DNA of 43,846 nt, from NCBI GenBank assembly GCA_030524675.1, contig JAUNGE010000011.1, positions 38,421-82,266 on the forward strand, given 5' to 3'. Position 1 is the stretch's first letter, and the number at the start of each line of letters is the position of its first letter. The stretch is from a bacterium (lineage in GTDB: Bacteria; Bacillota; Clostridia; Lachnospirales; Lachnospiraceae). Both the position numbers and the translations under genes were made by a program. The notes under the pieces are model-generated. The model worked only from the letters and a program-made list of their open reading frames with translations, had not been told where the DNA came from and did not search any database. This document shows, piece after piece, positions 26,527-33,987 of the stretch.

Positions 26527-26573
26527 GGCCGCAGGCACAGAGCGTTGTAGAATATTGTGCCTGCGGTCTTTTT
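26527..26573 (+). terminator. Terminator of the kinase-NACHT locus
   Basis: GGCCGCAGGCACA (26527-26539) pairs with TGTGCCTGCGGTC (26556-26568, one G-U), followed by TTTTT. It lies 20 bp after the lipoprotein stop. Confidence 0.92.
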
Positions 26574-26610
26574 GATTGACAGGAGTATATGTGCAGAAAT
26601 ATGTTTTTAC

Positions 26611-26831
26611 TATGAAAGTCTCGTCAAGCGGCCAGGCGGCAGGGGTGCTTGCACACCAAGCCGACTGGACATTTGACGAGCAAGGAAGTATGAGCAAAAA
26701 AGGACAGCGTTAGCTGGCCGATTTGCGGCGCCAGGCGCCAGTGACGCCTGCTTGGCGCCGACCGAAGCGGAGCGTAGACCTACTGGCGGCGATTGCGGGA
26801 GTGCGTGAGCACGGAGCAATCGACTTTCATA
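26611..26831. mobile_element. 221-bp MITE-like element with 10-bp TIRs
   Basis: The element is bounded by perfect terminal inverted repeats TATGAAAGTC (26611-26620) and GACTTTCATA (26822-26831). It is GC-rich and highly folded inside. One stem is CTCGTCAA with TTGACGAG (26620-26680), another is a cluster of GGCGCC palindromes around 26728-26759, and a third is GATTGC with GCAATC (26791-26821). It has no coding capacity for a transposase, so any mobility would need help in trans. Its right end contains CGGAGCAATC, also seen at 7831-7840. Confidence 0.65.
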
Positions 26832-26865
26832 TTATGGTGGTGTCGCCGCTAGGCGACATGTCCGT

Positions 26866-27837
26866 TTAGGGATACGAATTCGTTTCCAGAGGTTCAAACT
26901 GCATATTGTAGTATCGCGCGTATTCGTGGGCGGCAGAGTGCAGAGGCGCGTGTATGACTGTTTTTGGTGCATCTGCTGGGCACCGATGTGTGTCCGGTAT
27001 TGAGAAACATGAGTCCAGTTTTGTGTTTGCACCCAAAATATAGACGTGTTCCAGGCAGGGAATGTTTATAAACGCATAGAAGTGTATGTGCTCCACTGCA
27101 GCAGGAATCGTGATGGAGGAAAGCCGCGTACCGTCGAAAGCGCCCATTCCAATCTCCTTTAAACTTTCAGGAAGGGTAACTGCGGTGATGAGAAGGTCTG
27201 TGAATGCCCGATAACCAATGTATTCCACACCATCAGGAATCACAGGAGTCAAAGAGGTCCCGAAATATTCGATCAGCATTCCACGCCTTATGTAGAAGTC
27301 GCCCCATTTTTTCAATGACCATGGCGTACCATAAAATGCATGACACTCCAGGCGGACTTCTCGGTTGGAGTAGGGAAGGCGGGGGTATTTCGGATTACGA
27401 TGATAATTCACATGAAGTCTGCCGGAAATCTCCACATGGGAGAGGGAAGTACATTGCGCAAAAGCGAAAGGCAAAACTGCGCGCACACTTTTGGCAAGCA
27501 CAACTTTTTTTAGGTTTTTGTAATCTCTGAAATAGGAAACAGGAATGAAGGGAATCCCATCCTCTACCACCAGCGATGTGATCTGGTCACAGAAAGTATC
27601 CCAAGGGCGAAGGTGAGGAGACTTGGGAAGCGCGTCATTGCCGCTTAGAATCAGAGTTCCGTCCTCAAGGATTTCGTAGAAAACAGAGGTGCGTTCATCC
27701 TCTTCCTTTGAACGAAGGATTCTTGTGCGGGGCACTGGCAGAGACCATGTTATATCGTCAAGATACAGGGAGTCATCCGAGTCGATGTCCTCCCAAGCAG
27801 CATTAAAATTTGTATCGTTAAAATTCGTATCATCCAA
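26866..27837 (-). CDS. BspA-type leucine-rich repeat protein
   Basis: This 323-aa protein carries LRR_5/BspA-like repeats. Recurrent units read as F-AF-x-SLxxVxIP or similar, for example IPDGVEYIGYRAF, LPESLKEIGMGAF and IPAAVEHIHFYAF. There is no signal peptide or membrane segment, so it appears cytoplasmic, unlike surface BspA proteins. I favour a TTG start at 27837 because GGGAGG is eight bases upstream; an ATG at 27936 would overlap the preceding gene by 80 bp and has no good site. The segment before the repeats is strongly acidic (DDTNFNDTNF). It follows the NADAR gene and is probably co-transcribed; such repeats usually mediate protein binding. Confidence 0.82.
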   Translation of the reverse strand: MDDTNFNDTNFNAAWEDIDSDDSLYLDDITWSLPVPRTRILRSKEEDERTSVFYEILEDGTLILSGNDALPKSPHLRPWDTFCDQITSLVVEDGIPFIPVSYFRDYKNLKKVVLAKSVRAVLPFAFAQCTSLSHVEISGRLHVNYHRNPKYPRLPYSNREVRLECHAFYGTPWSLKKWGDFYIRRGMLIEYFGTSLTPVIPDGVEYIGYRAFTDLLITAVTLPESLKEIGMGAFDGTRLSSITIPAAVEHIHFYAFINIPCLEHVYILGANTKLDSCFSIPDTHRCPADAPKTVIHAPLHSAAHEYARYYNMQFEPLETNSYP

Positions 27838-27856
27838 ATCGGAATCCTCCCTTTTT

Positions 27857-28498
27857 TTACCATTCTCTGACGGCTGTTTTGTGAAAACGCATCCATGTCT
27901 GCGTGTCTTCCAATACATCCCATCTGCAAGCTGCAACGATGTGTTTTAAAAGTGCAGCGCTTCTGGCCTGGCAGTTGATGGATTTCTGAGGATTAAACTC
28001 AATGTCTGTAAACCACTGATACTCCAAAATTTCTCTCAGGTCATCTTCGCCGATGGTGTTTTTGGCGGCGAGGACATAGAGATAATCGTAAAATGCGGTA
28101 CGCGGCACAAGATTCCAGCGGGTTTCTTTCCACTGAAAGGCGATAAGAGGACCAGAAGTCTTGTGGCGTTCATCGCGCTTGGCATCCTTCGGCTCTACAG
28201 AGAGCAGGTCCAAATAAGGGCCGCCGTTTTGATATACTTTGGAAGCCTGAAAGATATTCTCCAGGTAGATACCGTCTATTTTTAGGTGAAAGGCACTAAG
28301 ACGGTTTCCAAAAGGAGTCTCTGATTTTGTTGAGATTTCCAGGGCCGGAGCGCAGCCTCTCTCCTGCATAGCTTCATGAAGATTTTTGATATTTTTTCGT
28401 TTCTGGGAGATGGCAAATCCGCCATTCCATGCAAAAGAGAACTCTCTTCGCTCTACAAATCCCTTTTCGTTCCATGTCCATGCTGGTCTTTCTGCCAT
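27857..28498 (-). CDS. NADAR-type ADP-ribose hydrolase (DarT1 antitoxin-like)
   Basis: This 213-aa protein matches, from memory, the DarT1-associated NADAR antitoxin family. Recognisable segments are MAERPAW, FAISQKRKNIKNLHEA, LEISTKSE, LSAFHLKI, FQASKVYQNGGPY, DAKRDER, RTAFYDYLY and FTDIEFNPQKSINCQARS. Family members remove ADP-ribose placed on guanine in DNA by the DarT1 toxin, protecting the host. No DarT-like ADP-ribosyltransferase is adjacent: the neighbours are an LRR protein downstream and a methyltransferase upstream. It may therefore be a solitary antitoxin, a defence against an incoming toxin, or paired with a distant toxin. It is a few bases from the LRR gene and likely in one transcript. 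Confidence 0.82.
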   Translation of the reverse strand: MAERPAWTWNEKGFVERREFSFAWNGGFAISQKRKNIKNLHEAMQERGCAPALEISTKSETPFGNRLSAFHLKIDGIYLENIFQASKVYQNGGPYLDLLSVEPKDAKRDERHKTSGPLIAFQWKETRWNLVPRTAFYDYLYVLAAKNTIGEDDLREILEYQWFTDIEFNPQKSINCQARSAALLKHIVAACRWDVLEDTQTWMRFHKTAVREW

Positions 28499-28526
28499 AG
28501 GTTTTCCTCCTGATTCTTCTGCATTG

Positions 28527-29531
28527 TTATAAGGTCAGTTTTTCTGCGCTACATTCCATATATCGACTGTCCGTTCCGCAGCATCCGCCAAATATTCGGA
28601 TGTTGCTGATTTGACGCAGTTTTACCATCTCCTTGGCGAACTGCTCAGGCGGGGAATATTTCAGGTCTGTGAGTTCTGCGGCATGGTCCAGTTCAGAGTA
28701 GGACAATGCAGAAGTGTTTGCCTGAATTCCCAGAAAGCGTTCCCGCACGGTCGTGGTCTGATTCCATGGCTGGGACAGTGCTTCGTACACGATGCTGGGG
28801 TGGACGCAGTTTGTCATGTAGCATACCGGCTTTTTCAGGATAGCGGTGTTCGTACAGAAAATGGTGTCAATATAGGAGATGGCATCGTGGATGGAAGTGC
28901 CGTCAATCAGTCTGCCGTCTCTTTGAATGGTAAAACTGATGATATAGGGTAGACCTGTCTGGGCCATTGCCGTAGCCATACCGGCAGCTTCAGGGAGAGT
29001 CGGCATGATGCCCGCATAGAGGAAATCGGCTCCTGCATCCCGAAAGGCGTCGGCCTGCCATTTGTGAAAGACGGCGGAATCTGCCTCAGACAAAGCGCCC
29101 TCTCCAGTGTAGGCATCTCCTTTGCATCCCATAAGTCCGCCGACATACATCTCAATACCACTGTTTTTCTGGATGCTGCGCAGAAATTGTACATTTTCCA
29201 GAATCAGAGATGTGCCGCATCCCGCAAGTGCCATGCGCTCTCTGTTTGCGCGGCGAGTCGGTGTTGTCGCAAGAAAGGGAAGGCGAAATCTCCTAGCTAT
29301 CGAAATGTACTCGTTCCACAGATGGTACAGCGCCTGTTGTCCGTTTAATTGCCGGACCAGTCTCGCCATCGCGATATGTTCGTCAAATTTGATGTGGTAT
29401 TCATTTTTCAGCCGCTCACCGAGCGCGCCTTCCATTAAAACAGCAGGGTTTTCTCTGATACAGCGCTGAAAATCCTGCTGATAGCTTTGCTGCAAGTCCC
29501 GCCGCAAACGGGAGTTTATGTTGAAATCCAT
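28527..29531 (-). CDS. Homocysteine S-methyltransferase family protein
   Basis: This 334-aa Zn-dependent barrel enzyme has TNCVHP and GGCCGTD, which supply the three Zn-ligating cysteines of this family, and MEGALGERL near the N-terminus. It transfers a methyl group to homocysteine, commonly from S-methylmethionine; whether this copy uses that donor is unknown. It lies just upstream of the NADAR gene on the same strand, separated by 28 bp, and 12 bp downstream of a DtxR-family gene, so all may be one minus-strand transcript. Confidence 0.9.
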   Translation of the reverse strand: MDFNINSRLRRDLQQSYQQDFQRCIRENPAVLMEGALGERLKNEYHIKFDEHIAMARLVRQLNGQQALYHLWNEYISIARRFRLPFLATTPTRRANRERMALAGCGTSLILENVQFLRSIQKNSGIEMYVGGLMGCKGDAYTGEGALSEADSAVFHKWQADAFRDAGADFLYAGIMPTLPEAAGMATAMAQTGLPYIISFTIQRDGRLIDGTSIHDAISYIDTIFCTNTAILKKPVCYMTNCVHPSIVYEALSQPWNQTTTVRERFLGIQANTSALSYSELDHAAELTDLKYSPPEQFAKEMVKLRQISNIRIFGGCCGTDSRYMECSAEKLTL

Positions 29532-29543
29532 ATAAGATGTCCC

Positions 29544-29921
29544 CTACTCTGCTGCCGTCTCTTTGGTGATATGGTTTTTTATTGCTTGAAAACTAATCGG
29601 ACTGATGACATGTTCCATGCGGCAGGCGTCTGCGCTGGCGGTTTCCCTGTCCACGCCGAGACGTACCAGCCATTCCGTAATCAGTGTGTGGCGCTCATAG
29701 ATGGTATCGGCGATTTTTTTGCCAGATTCTGTCAGGGTGATGTGCCCCTCCTCGTCCATCTGAATATAGCCGTCCAGACGAAGGTTTTTCATGGCGACGC
29801 TGACACTGGGTTTTGAGAAATTTAATGTATTTGCAATGTCGATAGAGCGGACATACGGCTGTTCCAGGCTGAGTATTAAAATAGTTTCCAGATAATTTTC
29901 TGCGGATTCTTGTATCTTCAA
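29544..29921 (-). CDS. DtxR/MntR-family metal-dependent repressor
   Basis: This 125-aa two-domain regulator lacks the SH3-like third domain of DtxR. The winged HTH (VRSIDIANTLNFSKPSVSVAMKNL) is standard. The metal region DACRMEHVIS preserves the Cys-Glu-His triad of DtxR (C102, E105, H106), while N9 falls where DtxR has Met and MntR has Asp, so its metal preference is uncertain. It is divergent from the feo iron-uptake operon, which has GTTAG/CTAAC dyads in its promoter, so an iron repressor is likely. AGGAGG precedes the start. Confidence 0.9.
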   Translation of the reverse strand: MKIQESAENYLETILILSLEQPYVRSIDIANTLNFSKPSVSVAMKNLRLDGYIQMDEEGHITLTESGKKIADTIYERHTLITEWLVRLGVDRETASADACRMEHVISPISFQAIKNHITKETAAE

Positions 29922-29943
29922 AAAAATTCCTCCTGCTTTTTTA

Positions 29944-30037
29944 CCATGAAAGTTTTAAGAAAATGAAACAATCAACTTTCATGGGTAGTGTTGATTATGG
30001 TTCTTATTATTGTATCATATTTCACAAAAAATAGCAA
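29944..30037 (-). promoter_or_regulatory. DtxR gene promoter and leader inverted repeat
   Basis: On the minus strand TTGCTA (30032-30037) and TACAAT (30009-30014) are 17 bp apart. An 11-bp perfect inverted repeat, CCATGAAAGTT-N19-AACTTTCATGG (29944-29984), lies downstream of the expected start site, in the leader. It may be an operator, a hairpin or a remnant of the ATGAAAGT-bounded element. Confidence 0.6.
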
Positions 30038-30094
30038 ACTTGAGAAGTGGAATTTGTGAAAATCCAAAATTCAGGAATAAAATGAAAAAAACGA

Positions 30095-30150
30095 TTGACA
30101 AAATAGTTAGTTGGTGCTAATCTATTTCTGAAGTTAGAAAGAGCTAACTT
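30095..30150 (+). promoter_or_regulatory. feo promoter with two DtxR-like operators
   Basis: TTGACA (30095-30100) and TAATCT (30118-30123) are 17 bp apart. One dyad (GTTAG-N6-CTAAT, 30106-30121) overlaps the spacer and -10. A second, AAGTTAG-N6-CTAACTT (30131-30150), is perfect and lies just past the -10. Both resemble DtxR/IdeR iron boxes. Confidence 0.75.
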
Positions 30151-30289
30151 TTGGCATTGAGAGCAAAAGTTGGCAAAGCTATTGAAATGAGCAAAAGTTG
30201 TAAAGCTGCTAAAGAATAAGAAAGTGTAGAAAAAACACAAAAGATTCAGGTTTGCGTTTTTGGAAACAGAAAGGAAGGGGGATTCGGTG

Positions 30290-30508
30290 ATGCCTTTAAC
30301 GATGGCCAGAGAAGGAAGAGAAACTTCGATTCAAAGAGTTGGTGGAAAAGAAGAGGTGCGCCGACATCTGGAAAATATGGGATTTGTTCCAGGCGCCAGT
30401 GTGACCGTAGTTTCTACGAACAATGGAAATGTGATTGTCAATATAAAAGAATCAAGAGTCGCTATTAGCAAAGAGATGGCAAATAAAATCATGGTATTGG
30501 AAAGCTAA
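30290..30508 (+). CDS. feoA: FeoA-domain ferrous iron transport protein
   Basis: This 72-aa SH3-like FeoA reads MGFVPGASVTVVS in the middle and IKESRVAISKEMANKIMV at the end. ATG 30290 is used because AAGGAAGGGGG is eight bases upstream; an upstream TTG at 30260 is unlikely. FeoA proteins bind or modulate FeoB at the membrane. It is the first gene of the feo operon and one of two FeoA genes. Confidence 0.93.
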   Translation: MPLTMAREGRETSIQRVGGKEEVRRHLENMGFVPGASVTVVSTNNGNVIVNIKESRVAISKEMANKIMVLES

Positions 30509-30542
30509 TCCATAGATTGAGTATGAGGAAGGAGAAAACATC

Positions 30543-30764
30543 ATGCAGACATTAAAAGAAGTGAAGTGCGGAGATACTGTATCCGTTGTGAAACTTCATG
30601 GTGAGGGCGCTGTAAAACGCCGCATTATGGATATGGGAATCACAAAAGGAACACAGATCTTTGTGCGGAAAGTAGCACCGCTGGGGGATCCGGTTGAGGT
30701 GACTGTCCGCGGTTATGAATTGTCTCTGCGCAAGGCAGATGCAGAGATGATTGAAGTACAGTAG
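30543..30764 (+). CDS. feoA: Second FeoA-domain protein
   Basis: This 73-aa paralogue has MDMGITKGTQIFVRK and GYELSLRKADAEMIEV, the FeoA core. AAGGAG lies eight bases before the ATG. It is 34 bp after the first FeoA gene and 65 bp before feoB. Two tandem FeoA genes before feoB are common in clostridia; the division of labour is not known. Confidence 0.93.
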   Translation: MQTLKEVKCGDTVSVVKLHGEGAVKRRIMDMGITKGTQIFVRKVAPLGDPVEVTVRGYELSLRKADAEMIEVQ

Positions 30765-30785
30765 CCGTTCTTTTTTTTGAAAAAG

Positions 30786-30803
30786 AGTTAGGTTATACTA
30801 ATT
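30786..30803 (+). promoter_or_regulatory. Possible internal iron-box-like site before feoB
   Basis: TTAGGTTATACTAA (30788-30801) resembles the left half of the DtxR consensus TTAGGTTAG and a degenerate right half. It lies about 30 bp before the feoB start. The right half is imperfect, so this is weak. Confidence 0.3.
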
Positions 30804-30829
30804 GTTTGCTTTGAGGAGGATAAGGAGAG

Positions 30830-32995
30830 ATGGCGATTAAGATTGCGTTGGCAGGTAACCCAAACTGCGGAAAAACAACGTTATTCAATGCACTGACCGG
30901 CTCGAATCAGTTTGTAGGAAACTGGCCAGGAGTAACTGTTGAAAAGAAAGAAGGAAAGCTGAAGGGAAATAAGGATGTCGTGATTATGGACCTTCCTGGT
31001 ATCTATTCCCTTTCCCCGTACACTCTGGAGGAAGTGGTGGCAAGAAACTACCTGATTACAGAGCGTCCGGATGCGATTTTAAATATCGTGGATGGTACAA
31101 ACTTGGAGAGAAACCTGTATCTTTCCACACAGCTTCTGGAACTGGGTATCCCAGTGGTGATGGCTGTCAATATGATGGATTTGGTGGAAAAGAGCGGCGA
31201 TAAGATCAATATCAAGGCTCTTGGCCGTGATATGGGATGTGAAGTGGTTGAGATTTCCGCATTGAAGGGAACTGGAATCATGGAAGCCGCAAATAAGGCA
31301 GTTTCCCTGGCAGGAAAGAAAAATTTTGCACCAGTTCACAAGTTTGATGCCAAGGTAGAGCGCGCTCTGAATGATATTGAGAATCTGCTCGGTAAAGATG
31401 TGAAGGAAGAGCAGAAGCGCTTCTACGCAATCAAGCTGTTTGAGCGCGATGACAAGATTGCTGCACAGATGACCAGCGTTCCGAATGTGGAGAACATCAT
31501 TGCAGAAGTAGAGAAGGCAATGGATGACGATGCAGAGAGCATCATCACAAATGAGCGTTATACATACATTACTTCCATTATCAAGGATTCTTATACGAAG
31601 AAAAATAAGAATAAACTGAGCACTTCTGACAAAATTGACCATATCGTGACAAACCGCTGGCTGGCACTGCCGATTTTCGCAGCAGTGATGTGGTTGGTTT
31701 ACTACGTATCCGTTTCTACAGTGGGTACATGGGCGACTGACTGGGCAAATGACGGCGTGTTCGGTGATGGATGGAGCCTGTTTGGCCTTGAGATTCCTGG
31801 TATTCCAGTTCTTGTAGGAAACTTCTTGGAAGCAGTGGGATGTGCAGAATGGCTGTCCAGCCTGATTCTTGACGGTATCGTAGCCGGTGTCGGCGCTGTT
31901 TTGGGATTCGTTCCACAGATGTTAGTGCTTTTTATCTTCTTGGCATTCCTGGAATCATGCGGCTACATGGCTCGTGTTGCTTTCATCATGGACAGAATTT
32001 TCCGCAAGTTCGGTCTTTCCGGTAAGTCCTTTATCCCGATGTTGATTGGTACCGGATGCGGCGTTCCAGGCGTTATGGCGTCCAGAACGATTGAGAACGA
32101 CAGAGACCGCAAGATGACGATTATGACGACCACATTTATCCCATGTGGTGCAAAACTTCCGATTATCGCGCTGTTTGCAGGCGCATTGTTCGGCGGCGCA
32201 TCTTGGGTGGCACCGAGTGCTTACTTCGTGGGAATCGCAGCTATCATCTGCTCTGGTATTATTTTAAAGAAGACAAAAATGTTTGCAGGCGATCCGGCGC
32301 CATTCGTTATGGAGCTTCCGGCATACCATATGCCAACCGTATCCAACGTGCTCAGAAGCATGTGGGAGAGAGGATGGTCCTTCATTAAGAAAGCTGGAAC
32401 CGTAATCTTACTTTCCACCATCGTAATTTGGTTCATGCAGACATACGGATTTACAGATGGAAGCTTTGGCGCAGTAGAAGATTTGGACAACAGTATCCTT
32501 GCTATGCTGGGTTCCGCAATCGCATGGATTTTCACACCACTTGGATGGGGCAACTGGCAGGCAGCCGTTGCAGCAATCACAGGTCTGGTAGCAAAAGAGA
32601 ACGTAGTTGGTACATTTGGTATTCTGTATGGATTTGCAGAAGTTGCAGAGGACGGAGAGGAAATCTGGGGAACTCTGGCACAGAGCTTTACTGCAGTCAG
32701 CGCTTACTCCTTCCTGGTATTTAACCTGCTGTGCGCACCTTGTTTCGCGGCAATCGGTGCTATCAAGAGAGAGATGAACAACGCAAAGTGGACCTGGTTC
32801 GCTATCGGTTATCAGACAGTCCTGGCATATGTTGTTTCCCTGTGCATCTTCCAGATTGGAACCTTTATCACAGGCGGTGGATTTGGAATCGGAACTATCA
32901 TTGCAGTGATTCTTATCGTTGGATTCATTTATCTGCTGGTAAGACCATACAAAGAGAGCACTTCTCTGAAAATAAATACAAAAGCCAGAGCATAA
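30830..32995 (+). CDS. feoB: Ferrous iron transporter B
   Basis: This 721-aa inner-membrane Fe(II) transporter has an N-terminal GTPase with G1 GNPNCGKTT (about 8-16), G3 DLPGIYS, G4 NMMD and G5 SALKGTG. The membrane part has the conserved GTGCGVPGVMASR and CGAKLPI motifs, each with the cysteine expected near the pore, and about nine or more hydrophobic segments. AAGGAG lies upstream of the ATG. It is the core of the iron-uptake operon and is probably repressed by the divergent DtxR-family protein. Confidence 0.97.
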   Translation: MAIKIALAGNPNCGKTTLFNALTGSNQFVGNWPGVTVEKKEGKLKGNKDVVIMDLPGIYSLSPYTLEEVVARNYLITERPDAILNIVDGTNLERNLYLSTQLLELGIPVVMAVNMMDLVEKSGDKINIKALGRDMGCEVVEISALKGTGIMEAANKAVSLAGKKNFAPVHKFDAKVERALNDIENLLGKDVKEEQKRFYAIKLFERDDKIAAQMTSVPNVENIIAEVEKAMDDDAESIITNERYTYITSIIKDSYTKKNKNKLSTSDKIDHIVTNRWLALPIFAAVMWLVYYVSVSTVGTWATDWANDGVFGDGWSLFGLEIPGIPVLVGNFLEAVGCAEWLSSLILDGIVAGVGAVLGFVPQMLVLFIFLAFLESCGYMARVAFIMDRIFRKFGLSGKSFIPMLIGTGCGVPGVMASRTIENDRDRKMTIMTTTFIPCGAKLPIIALFAGALFGGASWVAPSAYFVGIAAIICSGIILKKTKMFAGDPAPFVMELPAYHMPTVSNVLRSMWERGWSFIKKAGTVILLSTIVIWFMQTYGFTDGSFGAVEDLDNSILAMLGSAIAWIFTPLGWGNWQAAVAAITGLVAKENVVGTFGILYGFAEVAEDGEEIWGTLAQSFTAVSAYSFLVFNLLCAPCFAAIGAIKREMNNAKWTWFAIGYQTVLAYVVSLCIFQIGTFITGGGFGIGTIIAVILIVGFIYLLVRPYKESTSLKINTKARA

Positions 32996-33170
32996 GCAGC
33001 CATATAAAATGGGATTCTAATTAAGTTATAAAAACGAGTTGTTAAAGGAAAAAGCAGCCAGGGAAGCGGAAATGACTTACCTGGCTGATATTCCTTAAAG
33101 GCATTGAATAGGGAATGACAATGCCATAAAAGGATACATTGTTAGAACAGAGCAGAAGGGAGCGATGGTG
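32996..33170 (+). other. Spacer between feoB and the Cys-rich gene
   Basis: The 175-bp gap holds an 8-bp hairpin CAGCCAGG with CCTGGCTG (33055-33087) without a T-run, and a 7-bp inverted repeat GGCATTG-N12-CAATGCC (33100-33125). TTGAAT and TAAAAG near 33103 are a weak promoter possibility. Attenuation between feoB and the small genes is possible. Confidence 0.4.
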
Positions 33171-33353
33171 ATGTCCACATTTATTATTTCCGTGATTCTG
33201 CTGGCAGTGGTGGCAGGAATTATCCGGAGTATGATTCATGATAAAAAAGCAGGAAAAGGCTGTGCGGGATGCGCAGGCGGATGCGGCGGTGGATGTGCCG
33301 GTTGTATGGGAAGCTGTCATACACAAACCCACACTGCTGTGAAGAAAAAGTAA
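33171..33353 (+). CDS. FeoB-associated Cys-rich membrane protein
   Basis: This 60-aa peptide has an N-terminal membrane helix (FIISVILLAVVAGIIRSMI) and a C-terminal stretch with six cysteines in CAGC, CGGGC and CMGSC spacing, the hallmark of the FeoB-associated family. It presumably binds iron at the membrane beside FeoB. ATG 33171 lies eight bases after AAGGGAG; an ATG at 33165 is also in frame. The exact role in Fe transport is not established. Confidence 0.88.
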   Translation: MSTFIISVILLAVVAGIIRSMIHDKKAGKGCAGCAGGCGGGCAGCMGSCHTQTHTAVKKK

Positions 33354-33465
33354 CTGTGCTGAGTCAATCTGCAGGTTGCGCGGATGACGGAGCAGAATAC
33401 GCAGAGAAAACATGTAGAAAAAACATGCAGATAAGCGTATAGAAAAGAGAAAGGCAGGCGGAAAT

Positions 33466-33834
33466 ATGGCATCTGCTATTATTTGTCTGATTCTCTTATT
33501 GTTAGTGATTTATGGAATCAGAAGTTATTTGAAACGGTTGACTTCCGGCTGTTGCGGTGCCTCAGGGCAGGCGGGAGTGAAGCGCATAAAAGTAAAAGAC
33601 AGAAACACATCCCATTATCCACACCATACGGTGCTGAAGGTTGACGGAATGGTGTGCCAGAACTGTGCGATTCGAGTAGAAAATGCCTTAAACAGCATGG
33701 AAGGCACATTCGCAAAGGTTGACCTGTCAGAAGAGAAAGTGGATGTGTACATGAAGACAGAGTGGGATAAGGAAACTCTGAAAAAAGCCGTGAAAGATGC
33801 CGGATATACGGTGTATCAGGTGATAGAAGGATAA
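33466..33834 (+). CDS. Membrane-anchored HMA-domain protein
   Basis: This 122-aa protein starts with a membrane helix (ASAIICLILLLLVIYGI), then a linker and a C-terminal heavy-metal-associated domain with GMVCQNC (C64, C67). HMA domains usually bind Cu(I) or similar soft metals as chaperones, so its place in an iron operon is notable. It may handle Fe-linked or contaminating metal, or feed FeoB. AGGCGG precedes the ATG. Confidence 0.88.
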   Translation: MASAIICLILLLLVIYGIRSYLKRLTSGCCGASGQAGVKRIKVKDRNTSHYPHHTVLKVDGMVCQNCAIRVENALNSMEGTFAKVDLSEEKVDVYMKTEWDKETLKKAVKDAGYTVYQVIEG

Positions 33835-33841
33835 ACGCAGT

Positions 33842-33905
33842 AAACCGATGAAACTGATAAAACCGATAAAAGCGGCAAGAAGCGGCAGAAAACGGCAGAA
33901 GCTGA
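33842..33905 (+). repeat. Degenerate 9-10-bp tandem repeats
   Basis: Units of the type AACCGATAA and AAGCGGCAG are repeated about seven times with changes. They lie in the spacer before the DUF2325 gene. Confidence 0.5.
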
Positions 33906-33987
33906 TAGGACAGACAAAATCAGCAGGACAGAAACAAAACAGAAATGCAGACAAAAACACAGGCAATACAAACAGGAGGTGCTGTGA

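Noticed and set aside
26611-26831. Attachment site or integron-like element
   Set aside because: No integrase or att-like core; short terminal inverted repeats fit a MITE-like element better.
30022-30240. Minus-strand frame in the feo control region
   Set aside because: It overlaps the feo promoter and operators and is Phe/Asn-rich from AT-rich DNA.
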